A stretch of 23,169 nucleotides of DNA from contig JAJRSP010000243.1 in NCBI GenBank assembly GCA_024278775.1, positions 1-23,169 on the forward strand. Reading direction: 5' to 3'. The stretch comes from Planctomycetota bacterium. Lineage in GTDB: Bacteria; Planctomycetota; Phycisphaerae; UBA1845. Each line of letters starts with the position of its first letter. Positions within the stretch are counted from its first letter, which is position 1. The translations under genes and the position numbers were made by a program. This document shows, in pieces, positions 1 to 7,195 of this stretch. A model generated the notes under the pieces. It was given only the letters and a program-made list of their open reading frames with translations, was not told where the DNA came from and ran no database searches.

Positions 1-1
1 C

Positions 2-595
2 CCATGGAAGGAACCGCATGTCATCGTGACGCTACGGAGCAGTGGACGCTTAGCGATGTCGGCGGTCGATTGGCGTGATGCGACCCTCAAAGCTCGCTTG
101 CACGCGGGTCCGGCGGTACAGATTGAAACGCAGCGCGTCGTGGCGCTGGATTTTGTAGGGGGCTTGTGGGAGTGGCTGCCATCGCACCGGCCGATCAGTT
201 TTGAACACACATCCATGTGGGGGCTCGATTGGGCTATTGCCGTGGACCGAAACGTGCTGGGCGAGCCGATGGTGGTGGCCGGAGAGACGTTCGAACATGG
301 TATCGGCGTACACGGTCGAACGAGGATTACGTATGACCTGCGCGGGCGTTATCGTGAGCTTGTGACGCAATTCGGAATGGATGACCACAGTGGACCGTTT
401 GCGAATATCGACGTGCGGATTCTAGTGGATGGTCAGCGTCGGTTTGCTCAGCCAGGTGTTCGTCGCGGGACATTGTTCGGTCCTGTTCGGGTGGATGTGA
501 CGCGGGCCAACCGGGTCGAGTTGGTGACCGATTTTGGTGAAAACGGTGACATTCAGGACCGTTTCAACTGGGTGGAGACGGCGCTGATCCGGTAG
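2..595 (+). CDS. NPCBM/NEW2 domain protein, 5' end outside window
   Basis: The reading frame is open to the left edge, so this is the C-terminal part (about 197 residues) of a longer protein; the GTG at 26 is only the first internal start-like codon. The visible part is a carbohydrate-binding-like NPCBM/NEW2 beta-sandwich. It shows the family pattern of a GETFEHGIGVHGRTRITYDL block, then a FGMDDHSG block, an RILVDGQ strand and an RVELVTDFGENGDIQDR strand near the C-terminus. In planctomycetes such domains sit at the end of exported or envelope proteins and probably bind sugars. The signal region and any catalytic domain are not visible. A small hairpin follows the stop codon and the next gene is convergent. 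The family call is firm; the substrate is unknown. Confidence 0.85.
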   Translation, partial: PWKEPHVIVTLRSSGRLAMSAVDWRDATLKARLHAGPAVQIETQRVVALDFVGGLWEWLPSHRPISFEHTSMWGLDWAIAVDRNVLGEPMVVAGETFEHGIGVHGRTRITYDLRGRYRELVTQFGMDDHSGPFANIDVRILVDGQRRFAQPGVRRGTLFGPVRVDVTRANRVELVTDFGENGDIQDRFNWVETALIR

Positions 596-609
596 CGTGA
601 GCATCACGC
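595..609. terminator. Short hairpin between convergent genes
   Basis: GCGTGA (595-600) and TCACGC (604-609) form a perfect 6-bp stem with a 3-nt loop directly after the TAG of the NPCBM gene and 18 bp before the end of the convergent lipoprotein gene. There is no T-tract on either side, so calling it a terminator is an inference from position. Confidence 0.3.
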
Positions 610-627
610 GGGCGGTGGTTGTGGTGG

Positions 628-1419
628 TTACTCCTTGGTCTTGTCGATCAATTCCACTCCCTCCGGTACTTCAAAAGTGAAATGATCATCCTCGAACTCG
701 ACGTTGGTTTTGAGATCGGTGAGTGTGAGAAGGTACGTCTGCTTCCCGTTTTTGTCGAGTTCAATGTGTTTCACTCTGATCCCGGTTTCCTTGTCGAAAT
801 AGTGTGTTTCAGTCCAAGTGCCGTTGGTTGGTAACGCCTGGATCACGGTGACTTTTTTCCCGTCGATGACTTCGTCCGGAAGCAGTGTCAGCGTATTGCC
901 CGAGGCTAGCTTTCGCAGGACGATGGGCGCTATCATTTGAAGAATCGCATCCGGATTCGATCGCGTCTTAATCACCTTGTGGTATTTTTTGGCCTGCTGA
1001 GTCGACTGATACATTACGGCACCGTCGGTGACCCACGAAAGGATTTCGGCCGTGGCAAGCTGAGCTCTGTTCTCCCAACCTGTTTCGATGTAAAGGGTAT
1101 TGCTAAGCTCGAAGCGGATTTTTACCCCGCCATCCGTCTGAAGTAGGTCGTACGTGCCCTCGCCAATGGTTCGGCCTTCGCGCTCGATGGCTTGTCCGAG
1201 TTCGGTGTGAATCGTGCCGGAAAACGATGTGACTTTGTCCCAGGCCTGAGATAGCTCCGTGATGGCGCGTGTGACATCAGGCACAGACGCGGGCACAGGC
1301 GCGGGCGCAGGCGCGCCAACCGCACTCTGTTTGACCTCATCTTTTTTGCAGCCAACGAAGGCGACTGTGAGACAAGTTAGGCTGCAGATCCACATCCACT
1401 TTTGGAGTTCGCGTGTCAT
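628..1419 (-). CDS. LolA-like outer-membrane lipoprotein (unknown partner)
   Basis: This 263-residue lipoprotein begins with a charged n-region, a hydrophobic stretch and a Cys at residue 24 in AFVGC, read as a lipobox with an imperfect -3 position. A low-complexity Ala/Pro/Val linker (VGAPAPAPVPASVPDV) follows. The rest is rich in alternating beta strands, including YIETGWENRAQL, THYFDKETGIRVKHIELD and FEDDHFTFEVPEGVELIDK. It resembles the LolA/LolB and outer-membrane lipoprotein-sorting fold, which binds lipid or lipoprotein acyl chains in an open half-barrel. I started at 1419 because the signal peptide begins there; the frame stays open to an ATG at 1485, which would bury the signal. The upstream region has a possible promoter but no clear Shine-Dalgarno. 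The fold call is by pattern only and the ligand is unknown. Confidence 0.75.
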   Translation of the reverse strand: MTRELQKWMWICSLTCLTVAFVGCKKDEVKQSAVGAPAPAPVPASVPDVTRAITELSQAWDKVTSFSGTIHTELGQAIEREGRTIGEGTYDLLQTDGGVKIRFELSNTLYIETGWENRAQLATAEILSWVTDGAVMYQSTQQAKKYHKVIKTRSNPDAILQMIAPIVLRKLASGNTLTLLPDEVIDGKKVTVIQALPTNGTWTETHYFDKETGIRVKHIELDKNGKQTYLLTLTDLKTNVEFEDDHFTFEVPEGVELIDKTKE

Positions 1420-1502
1420 GTTTGTCGTCCGTATCGTCAGTACGCTGGTTAGATGGCGTCGTGCCGTCGACGTCGATATTCGCATCTCCCCCAGCTCGCG
1501 TT

Positions 1503-1531
1503 AGTATATCAAGACGGCGGGGGGATGTCCC
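1503..1531 (-). promoter_or_regulatory. Possible sigma70-type promoter of the LolA-like gene
   Basis: On the minus strand GGGACA (1526-1531, 4/6 to TTGACA) and TATACT (1503-1508, 5/6 to TATAAT) are separated by exactly 17 bp. The start point would lie near 1496, giving a leader of about 75 nt to the ATG at 1419. This is consensus matching only. Confidence 0.3.
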
Positions 1532-1625
1532 GGACCGTCAAGTCGTGATTGGGCTCGGGCGGTCACCGGGTGGGACGGGTGGGATCAAACGGCCGTCCGA
1601 TACTCTTATCGAGGGCGCGGTTGGT

Positions 1626-1633
1626 AGGGGAGG
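1626..1633 (+). promoter_or_regulatory. Strong ribosome binding site of eda
   Basis: AGGGGAGG ends 6 nt before the ATG at 1640. It fixes the start of the aldolase gene and stands out because many genes in this window lack a clear Shine-Dalgarno. Confidence 0.7.
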
Positions 1634-1639
1634 TATGCG

Positions 1640-2272
1640 ATGAAACGCGACACCTTGGCGGTTTTTGAGACGAGGCGGGTCAGCGCCATCATACGGACCC
1701 GGGATCAGCGACTGGCGGGTGATGCGATGCAGGCGGCCGTTGACGGCGGGCTGCGGATTGTTGAATTCACCCTCACCACCCCAGGTGCTTGTGATCTCAT
1801 CAGTCAATTCGCGGACCAGGCCCATCTACTGGTCGGGGCTGGCACAGTGATGTCACCGGAGTTGGCACGCCAGGCCGTTGGCGCAGGGGCGCGTTTTCTG
1901 GTCTCGCCGATTGTGGATGCCGCGGTCATCGCCGAAGCGGACGCGCTGGATGTTCCGGTGATTCCCGGTGCGGCCACCCCCACTGAGATGGAGACCGCCC
2001 ATCGGCTCGGGGCTGACATGGTCAAGGTGTTTCCTGCGCCGGCCGGTGGCGTCGGGTACATTGAGTCCGTACTGGGCCCGCTTCCTCACCTCAAACTGTT
2101 TCCCACGGCCGGGGTGACGCCCGATAACGTGGAGGACTATCTGCGGGCGGGTTGCTTCGGTGTCGGTCTCGTACGGTCGCTCTTTGTGCCCTCCGATCTG
2201 GCGGAGCGGAATTTCATTGCGATCCGAAAACGGGCGGAAATAGCCGTAGCGGCTGCAGCGGCGTGTTTGTAG
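1640..2272 (+). CDS. eda: 2-keto-3-deoxy-6-phosphogluconate / 4-hydroxy-2-oxoglutarate aldolase
   Basis: This class I aldolase cleaves 2-keto-3-deoxy-6-phosphogluconate to pyruvate and glyceraldehyde-3-phosphate (Entner-Doudoroff pathway); some members use related 2-keto-3-deoxy acids or 4-hydroxy-2-oxoglutarate. The 210 residues match the family length of about 205-215. The family motifs are in order: GGLRIVEFTL with Glu42, GAGTV with Thr69, MVKVFPA with the Schiff-base Lys129, and FPTAGVTPDN for phosphate binding. The usual SPGLT loop reads SPIVD here. A strong Shine-Dalgarno sets the start. No dehydratase (edd), sugar kinase or uronate gene is adjacent, so which 2-keto acid it serves cannot be read from context. 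It is followed after 162 bp by the CpaE-like gene on the same strand. Confidence 0.9.
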   Translation: MKRDTLAVFETRRVSAIIRTRDQRLAGDAMQAAVDGGLRIVEFTLTTPGACDLISQFADQAHLLVGAGTVMSPELARQAVGAGARFLVSPIVDAAVIAEADALDVPVIPGAATPTEMETAHRLGADMVKVFPAPAGGVGYIESVLGPLPHLKLFPTAGVTPDNVEDYLRAGCFGVGLVRSLFVPSDLAERNFIAIRKRAEIAVAAAAACL

Positions 2273-2434
2273 TCTTTCGGGCTTGGCGTCCGATAGTGAG
2301 CCGTGGAATCCGGGTCCATACCCAAACTCCCACGTCCGTAGCTCCGATAGAGACGTAGTTAATACGCGGTTCGGGGGGCCGAGCGCCAGAGGTATGCGGG
2401 GGCCCCCATAGATGTAAGCGATGGCAAAGAGCCT

Positions 2435-3625
2435 ATGAGTAACTTGTTGCATATCTGCCTTTATAACCTCGACCCGGAATCCTCGCAGGAACTCCTGGGT
2501 CATATTGGTGGTCTCAATTTTGTTCGCCTTGCCGCTGAAGTGTCGTCTCCGGAGGAGTTGGCGGCGGTCTTGGAGAATGATGACGCCAACGTGGTGTTTT
2601 TCCACCTCGATCCGAACCCCGCGGCAGTAGTGGAGGTGATCGAACAGGTCTCCACGAGCTACCCCAGCACGGCCTTATTGGCTGTAAGCCACCAGACCGA
2701 TCCGAAGTCTATACTGGAGCCGATGCGTGCCGGTTGTGATCAGTTTGTGTGTGAACCGATAGACCCCCTTGATCTCGCCCAGGCCATCGGGAAATTGGCC
2801 ACCAAGCGTCTATCGAGTTCCGTCAAAAGCCGTTGTATCTGCGTGGTCAGTCCGAGCGGCGGATCCGGTGCCACGTCCATCGCGTGCAATCTTGCGATGG
2901 AGATTGGTAAGGCCTCAGACCGTCCGTGCGCGTTGGTCGATTGCGACCTACAGTTTGGCGCCTGTGCGATGAACTTTGATTGCGACCCCAAATACACGTT
3001 GTTCGATCTGGCTGACAGTGTGTCTCGTCTTGATCGATCGCTGATCGAGTCGACGGCCACGGAATTGCCCAACAATGTGGCACTGTTGTCTCGCCCGAAG
3101 GCATTGGACCAGGAAGAGATGTTCACGCCGGACGTGATGCACCGAATCATCGAGCGACTGGCCACGACATACGAAAACATCATCATCGACCTTCCCAACG
3201 AGCTGAACCATCGGACATCGTCCATTCTTCGCCAAGCCGATATGGTGCTCGTGGTGTGTCAACTACTGGTCCCGAACATCCGAAACACGGGTCGCTATGT
3301 GGAAGCCCTGGTTCGGCTGGGTCTGCCGGAGGATCGGGTCGAGGTGTTGCTCAACCGATGTGATGGCCGATCGGGACGTGTAGCCACCAAAGATGTCGAG
3401 GCCGCCATCAACAAATCCGTCTACGCCACGATTCCCAACGACTATCAGTTTGTGGCTCGCTCCATCGACTTTGGTCGTCCGATCGCCACACTCGACGAGC
3501 GGAATCCGGTACGCACGGCGATCCGAAAAATCGCGACGCAGATCCTCTCCAAATCCGGCGCGCAAGTGCCTGTCGAACCGGCCAAGGAAGAACGCGGGTT
3601 CTTCGGACGACTGCTGACACGCTAA
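2435..3625 (+). CDS. cpaE: CpaE/TadZ-type MinD-family ATPase (pilus localisation), orphan
   Basis: This 396-residue protein has a receiver-like N-terminal domain (about 1-125; HICLYNLDPES, VVFFHLDP, MRAGCDQFVCEPI) fused to a ParA/MinD-type ATPase domain (about 132-375). This is the architecture of CpaE/TadZ, which positions the Tad (Flp) pilus machine at the inner membrane. In the ATPase part I see a deviant Walker A SPSGGSGATS (139-148), Walker A' LVDCDLQFGA with Asp169/Asp171, and Walker B IIIDLP with Asp252. Both lysines of the ParA/MinD KGGxGKT motif are replaced (Ser141, Ala146). CpaE members often lack one, so ATP hydrolysis may be weak or lost. No other tad/cpa genes occur in the window. 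Only a weak GAG precedes the ATG. The family is clear, the role in a pilus inferred. Confidence 0.8.
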   Translation: MSNLLHICLYNLDPESSQELLGHIGGLNFVRLAAEVSSPEELAAVLENDDANVVFFHLDPNPAAVVEVIEQVSTSYPSTALLAVSHQTDPKSILEPMRAGCDQFVCEPIDPLDLAQAIGKLATKRLSSSVKSRCICVVSPSGGSGATSIACNLAMEIGKASDRPCALVDCDLQFGACAMNFDCDPKYTLFDLADSVSRLDRSLIESTATELPNNVALLSRPKALDQEEMFTPDVMHRIIERLATTYENIIIDLPNELNHRTSSILRQADMVLVVCQLLVPNIRNTGRYVEALVRLGLPEDRVEVLLNRCDGRSGRVATKDVEAAINKSVYATIPNDYQFVARSIDFGRPIATLDERNPVRTAIRKIATQILSKSGAQVPVEPAKEERGFFGRLLTR

Positions 3626-3879
3626 CCCCTTCGACCGTGAGCCAACGGGATAGCAGCACGCTCGCCAAGGTGTCACAGTCAAGCCCTGTCAATGTGTCCC
3701 ATCTTGTCCTGCGTTTTCGATATTCTGCAAAACCTACGATAACGCTCGGGTTGGGGCACGATATCTTTTGACACCTGAAATCGTCGCGCTGCGGACCTCA
3801 CAGGATCGCCCCCTTTCGGCAGCGGCAGACCTTCGTTCCGTGGTCAAGAGTTAGGGTCCATTCCGGCTACGAGCCCCTT

Positions 3880-3892
3880 TGTCAAAAAGAAT
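3880..3892 (+). repeat. Left 13-bp direct repeat of the element
   Basis: TGTCAAAAAGAAT, identical to 4054-4066 in the same orientation. It could be an end motif of the repeat family or an unusually long target duplication. Confidence 0.7.
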
Positions 3893-3970
3893 GGCCACAT
3901 CCGCTGGGGGTGCCCCATTCTTCGTGTCACTACAAAACATGCCGCGTACAAGCACAGATGTTCGGTGACA

Positions 3971-4021
3971 CGAAGGGTGGGGAACGGAGTCTTGCATGCG
4001 CAGTCCGTTCCCCACCCTTCG
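3971..4021. repeat. Perfect 18-bp inverted repeat, 15-nt loop
   Basis: CGAAGGGTGGGGAACGGA at 3971-3988 is the exact reverse complement of 4004-4021. The stem is GC-rich and would fold very stably in RNA or extrude as a cruciform. It has no T-tract and lies 144 bp before the guaB ATG, where it could impede upstream transcription. Confidence 0.8.
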
Positions 4022-4053
4022 GGAGTACCCGAAGAATGGGGCACCCGCATAGG

Positions 4054-4066
4054 TGTCAAAAAGAAT
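4054..4066 (+). repeat. Right 13-bp direct repeat of the element
   Basis: TGTCAAAAAGAAT, identical to 3880-3892. It is embedded in a small inverted repeat AGGTG (4051-4055) / CACCT (4070-4074), and AGGTGTCAAAA (4051-4061) recurs inverted at 3766-3776. Confidence 0.7.
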
Positions 4067-4164
4067 CTGCACCTCTCGGGATGCAGGCAATCTTCGTTGA
4101 CTTGACGAACCCGGTCCGATGTCGTACCTATTGCAAGATGCACACGGGAAAGGTTACCGCGCTC

Positions 4165-5658
4165 ATGGACGAAGCCGAAGCCTCGAAGGCACCGGATCGC
4201 TCGTCGCCAATACCCCTGGCGCTGACGTTCGATGATGTCTTGCTGTTGCCACGTCGTTCTTCGGTTCTCCCCGATACCATTGATGTGAGTGCGCGGTTTT
4301 CGCGGCATATTACGCTGAACATTCCGCTGGTATCTGCGGCCATGGATACGGTCACCGAGTCACGGCTGGCGATTGCCCTGGCTCAGGAAGGTGGCATCGG
4401 CATCATCCACAAAAACCTACCGATCGAGACGCAGTGCCGGGAGGTTCACAAGGTCAAGCGTTCCGAGAGCGGTGTGATTCTAGATCCGGTAACGCTCGGT
4501 CCGGATGCTCCGATCAGCGAAGTCAACCAACTGATGTCGCTTCAGAACATCTCCGGGATTCCGATTGTGGATACGGATCACCGTCTGGTCGGCATTCTCA
4601 CGCGGCGCGATATGAAATTCCTCGAGCGAGAGGACCTCAAAGTTCGCGATGTGATGAAGTCCCGCGATTTGGTCACCGGTCCGCCGGACACCACGCTCGA
4701 ACAGGCCAGCCAGATTCTAAAGCGGGCCAAGGTCGAGAAGCTGTTGCTGGTCGAGGGTGACGATCACCTGGTCGGGTTGATCACCATGCGCGACATTGAG
4801 CGGAGCATGCATTTTCCCATAAGCTGTAAAGATGAGCGTGGTCGGCTCCGCGTTGGGGCGGCCGTCGGGGTTCACGATTATGAACGTGTGGGCTCGCTGA
4901 TCGACAGCGGCGTCGATGTGATCGTGGTCGATACGGCCCACGGACACTCAGACAATGTGATCGAGACGGTGCAACGCCTCCGTCGTGATTTCGAGATCGA
5001 GATTGTGGCCGGAAATGTCGCTACGGCCCAAGCCGCCAAGGATCTGGTGGATGCAGGCGTGGACGCTATCAAAGTCGGTATTGGTCCGGGCAGCATCTGC
5101 ACGACGCGCATCGTGTCCGGCGTGGGCGTGCCGCAGTTGACGGCCGTTATGAGTGTGGCCTCCGTGGCCGTTTCTGCCGGAGTGCCCGTGATTGCCGATG
5201 GCGGCATCCGGCAATCCGGTGATGTCACCAAGGCGATAGCGGCCGGTGCCAGTTGTGTCATGCTGGGATCGCTCTTCGCGGGGCTGGAGGAAGCACCCGG
5301 CGAGGAGGTCACTTGGCAGGGGCGTCGGTTTAAGACGTACCGGGGTATGGGCTCTCTCGGCGCTATGGTTAAGGGTTCGGCCGACCGATACGGCCAGAAG
5401 TCCGATTCCGCCAGGGGGAAGCTCGTGCCGGAGGGGGTGGAGGGGCGTGTCCCCTATCGAGGCCCTCTTTCAGAATTCGTGTACCAACTGGTCGGCGGGC
5501 TTCGGTCGGGAATGGGTTATTGTGGAGCGGCCACGATCGCCGATCTCCAGCGCGGGGCGCAGTTTTGTCGGATCACCGGTGCCGGGGCGGCGGAATCCCA
5601 CGCTCATGACGTCACCATTACTAAAGAGGCTCCCAATTATGCGATCGATCGCCAATAG
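4165..5658 (+). CDS. guaB: Inosine-5'-monophosphate dehydrogenase
   Basis: It oxidises IMP to XMP with NAD+, the committed step of GMP synthesis, in the cytoplasm. The 497 residues match the bacterial family. The TIM barrel begins at [14 protein letters not shown] (16-29) and is interrupted by a two-CBS Bateman module (about 107-225), the usual site of nucleotide regulation. The catalytic loop GPGSICTTR carries Cys312. IADGGI (343-348), [10 protein letters not shown] (392-401) and the flap [19 protein letters not shown] are intact. The frame is open back to 3910 through the palindromic element, but those codons do not resemble IMPDH. I chose ATG 4165, which has GGAAAGG about 12 nt upstream and leaves the usual short N-terminus; ATG 4138 is the alternative. 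It heads a same-strand cluster ending with guaA. Confidence 0.96.
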   Translation: MDEAEASKAPDRSSPIPLALTFDDVLLLPRRSSVLPDTIDVSARFSRHITLNIPLVSAAMDTVTESRLAIALAQEGGIGIIHKNLPIETQCREVHKVKRSESGVILDPVTLGPDAPISEVNQLMSLQNISGIPIVDTDHRLVGILTRRDMKFLEREDLKVRDVMKSRDLVTGPPDTTLEQASQILKRAKVEKLLLVEGDDHLVGLITMRDIERSMHFPISCKDERGRLRVGAAVGVHDYERVGSLIDSGVDVIVVDTAHGHSDNVIETVQRLRRDFEIEIVAGNVATAQAAKDLVDAGVDAIKVGIGPGSICTTRIVSGVGVPQLTAVMSVASVAVSAGVPVIADGGIRQSGDVTKAIAAGASCVMLGSLFAGLEEAPGEEVTWQGRRFKTYRGMGSLGAMVKGSADRYGQKSDSARGKLVPEGVEGRVPYRGPLSEFVYQLVGGLRSGMGYCGAATIADLQRGAQFCRITGAGAAESHAHDVTITKEAPNYAIDRQ

Positions 5659-5716
5659 TAGTAATGTCAGAATCTGTCACCACACCGACCCGGTGTCTTC
5701 GGCGTATGGTGTCGTG

Positions 5717-6154
5717 ATGCGTGGTCTCGTGGCGGGTGTTGTGGTCTTGGTAGGAGGCGGGTGCCAACTGATGACGAATCCGTTCCGGGATGAATTCGCC
5801 GGTAGTCCTCCGGTGACGACGCCGTCAGTGGAAGGTATTCTCTTGTCAGACACAACGCCGGAGCCGTACGATCGTGGTTTCACGACGGTGGAAGCAGAGG
5901 TTGCCGATGGATCGGTGACACACGGCCCGCTTCTGTTTGAGGACGATCTCGACGACATTTGGGATGGGGATGATCGTTTCGCGGTCTCACACAGGGATGT
6001 CGGTCAATGGTTTGTCTGGCAAGGGCGGTTTGCTATCAATCTCGTGGCCGTGGGCGGAAGTATGATGATGACGCCGCCATGGACGGTGATGGTCAGTGAT
6101 GGCAGTCCCGGCCGCTCCGTAGTGGGCGAAACCTACGACGTTCAGCTACCGTAG
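5717..6154 (+). CDS. Small putative lipoprotein of unknown function
   Basis: This gene encodes 145 residues. The N-terminus MRGLVAGVVVLVGGGCQ is a short lipoprotein-type signal with a candidate lipid-anchor Cys16; the -3 residue is Gly rather than Leu, so the lipobox is not canonical. The mature part is acidic (EDDLDDIWDGDD) and ends in beta-like segments (QWFVWQGRFAINLVAVGG, TPPWTVMVSDG). I do not recognise the family. The frame is open upstream to an ATG at 5639 inside guaB, but that start would put about 26 residues before the signal, so 5717 is preferred; no good Shine-Dalgarno supports either. It sits 58 bp after guaB and 76 bp before the next gene on the same strand, so it is probably co-transcribed with the GMP genes. 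Confidence 0.65.
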   Translation: MRGLVAGVVVLVGGGCQLMTNPFRDEFAGSPPVTTPSVEGILLSDTTPEPYDRGFTTVEAEVADGSVTHGPLLFEDDLDDIWDGDDRFAVSHRDVGQWFVWQGRFAINLVAVGGSMMMTPPWTVMVSDGSPGRSVVGETYDVQLP

Positions 6155-6230
6155 GGCCCACCGGCGTATTCGCGCGGCTTGTTTTCTTTCTTTGTACGGG
6201 TGATCTACAGATAGCGTGACTTCTCAAGCC

Positions 6231-7184
6231 ATGACAACAACCCGGGCCGCCCGATCCGAGGTGAAGCGCTGTCCGGCTTGCGGTCAGCGTCGTGGTGACG
6301 AGGGATCATTCGAGTGCGTTTTGTGCGGGTTTCGCTTCTACGATCACCGCTCCACGAGTGACGATACCACACTCTACGCGGAGGCGTACAGCCGAGAAAA
6401 ACGTGGCTGGTGGGCCATGTGTCGCTGGGTATATTTCGCCAGTGCGAGCCGCACCAAGCATCTGGGGTTGATGCGAACGTCAATGGCGTCGCGCCATTTC
6501 GAGCGGGTCAATCTGGTGCTGCTGAGTTTTGGGTTGGCGGTATTCGCTTTCACCGAATATGGCTGGGTACGTGCGTCCGTGTCGTTGTCCAGTCCGGACA
6601 GTGCCTCTCCCACCGGGGCCGGTTGGTTTTCGTTGGTGAACGCTTCGCGTCATCCGGCTGCGGGTCATCCGACCGACGTCGTGGTGGATCTCTGGTGGAA
6701 TCCCGCGCAGGCAATCCTTGCCGTGGGCTTCGGCGTGGCGCTTGGCTGGCTGTGCCTGCGAGCGATGCTCTTTTTGATACAGTGGGGCGTCACCTTGTCC
6801 CATCGCCGCGAGTACCGCCACGATTTGAGGATGACGGCGGCTATTAAATATGGCACGGCGTGGTTCGTGCCGTTGTTGGCGGCGGCGGGCGTTCTTCTGC
6901 TCCGTCCGATTTGTTTCGTGGGTGAGGTGGCGGGCTGGCGTTGGCCTCCCAGCGAAGCCTCGCTCACTCTGGTGGCCGGCGTGCTTGCCGGATTCGGAGC
7001 TGCGATGTGGTGGTTCTGGTCGGTGCGCCTTGGCGTGGCGGCTCCGACGGATACGCGGGCCAGCGTCGCCACGTTCTATGCGATTGGCGTGCCCCTATTG
7101 GCCGGTGGTGCGGCGCTGGCGTGGCGGCGTTCGCTTGAGTATATCACAACGGTTGTGTTCCACGGTTTGAATCTGATGTTTTGA
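6231..7184 (+). CDS. Zinc-ribbon integral membrane protein, unknown function
   Basis: This 317-residue protein starts with a zinc ribbon, CPAC at 14-17 and CVLC at 29-32 (Cys-x2-Cys-x11-Cys-x2-Cys). A basic linker follows, then about five hydrophobic segments: LVLLSFGLAVFAF, ILAVGFGVALGWLCL, WFVPLLAAAGVLLL, LTLVAGVLAGFGAAMWWFW and AIGVPLLAGGAALAW. The layout resembles the Yip1/zinc-ribbon membrane proteins common in planctomycetes, but I cannot assign a defined family. It may act in membrane organisation or as a metal-sensing membrane protein; this is inference. A GTG at 6216 is in frame and would add five residues; neither start has a clear Shine-Dalgarno. guaA starts 11 bp after its stop, which points to co-transcription and perhaps coupled translation. 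Confidence 0.7.
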   Translation: MTTTRAARSEVKRCPACGQRRGDEGSFECVLCGFRFYDHRSTSDDTTLYAEAYSREKRGWWAMCRWVYFASASRTKHLGLMRTSMASRHFERVNLVLLSFGLAVFAFTEYGWVRASVSLSSPDSASPTGAGWFSLVNASRHPAAGHPTDVVVDLWWNPAQAILAVGFGVALGWLCLRAMLFLIQWGVTLSHRREYRHDLRMTAAIKYGTAWFVPLLAAAGVLLLRPICFVGEVAGWRWPPSEASLTLVAGVLAGFGAAMWWFWSVRLGVAAPTDTRASVATFYAIGVPLLAGGAALAWRRSLEYITTVVFHGLNLMF

Positions 7185-7195
7185 TGAAATGAGCT

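Larger units (their letters stand above)
3880..4074. repeat. Composite palindromic repeat element (MITE/REP-like)
   Basis: The element has four nested parts. A 13-bp direct repeat TGTCAAAAAGAAT (3880-3892 and 4054-4066) flanks the whole, and the match extends imperfectly to 16 of 19. Inside it, a perfect 17-bp inverted repeat GGGTGCCCCATTCTTCG (3908-3924) pairs with 4030-4046. Next, an 11-bp stem ending GTGTCAC (3920-3930) pairs with 3965-3975, with a further AACAT/ATGTT pair in its loop. Last, a perfect 18-bp stem (3971-3988 with 4004-4021) has a 15-nt loop. The two internal stems share bases 3971-3975, and the 11-bp and outer arms share 3920-3924, so alternative folds compete. No transposase is encoded. 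It looks like a non-autonomous mobile or REP-type repeat, but copy number cannot be known from one window. Confidence 0.75.
3626..4164. other. Gene-free stretch before guaB
   Basis: No convincing gene lies here. Short frames on both strands through 3844-4308 arise because the composite palindrome is GC-rich and happens to lack stops. The stretch holds the composite palindromic repeat (3880-4074), a degenerate related fragment to its left (3751-3776), and two overlapping TTGAC hexamers at 4097-4107 that could act as a -35 for guaB, although no good -10 is present at the right distance. Confidence 0.7.

Noticed and set aside
1280..1318. Short GC-rich tandem-like repeat (GCGGGCGCAGGC pattern)
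   Set aside because: It is the codon-level trace of the Ala/Pro/Val linker of the LolA-like lipoprotein, not an independent repeat.
1853..2605. Minus-strand frame spanning eda, the gap and the CpaE-like gene start
   Set aside because: Covers two well supported plus-strand genes in antisense and has no recognisable domain.
4097..4130. TTGACT/TTGACG as a guaB promoter leading to a leaderless start at ATG 4138
   Set aside because: The -35 is good, but the hexamer 17 bp downstream (TACCTA) is a poor -10, so the promoter is noted only as a possibility.
3626..4164. Purine or guanine riboswitch before guaB
   Set aside because: The stems present are long perfect inverted repeats typical of mobile repeats; I see no conserved purine-riboswitch core or terminator-antiterminator with a T-tract.
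3844..4308. Minus-strand frames through the palindromic element and guaB 5' end
   Set aside because: They translate the palindrome and antisense guaB; no start signal or domain. Treated as by-products of the stop-poor repeat.
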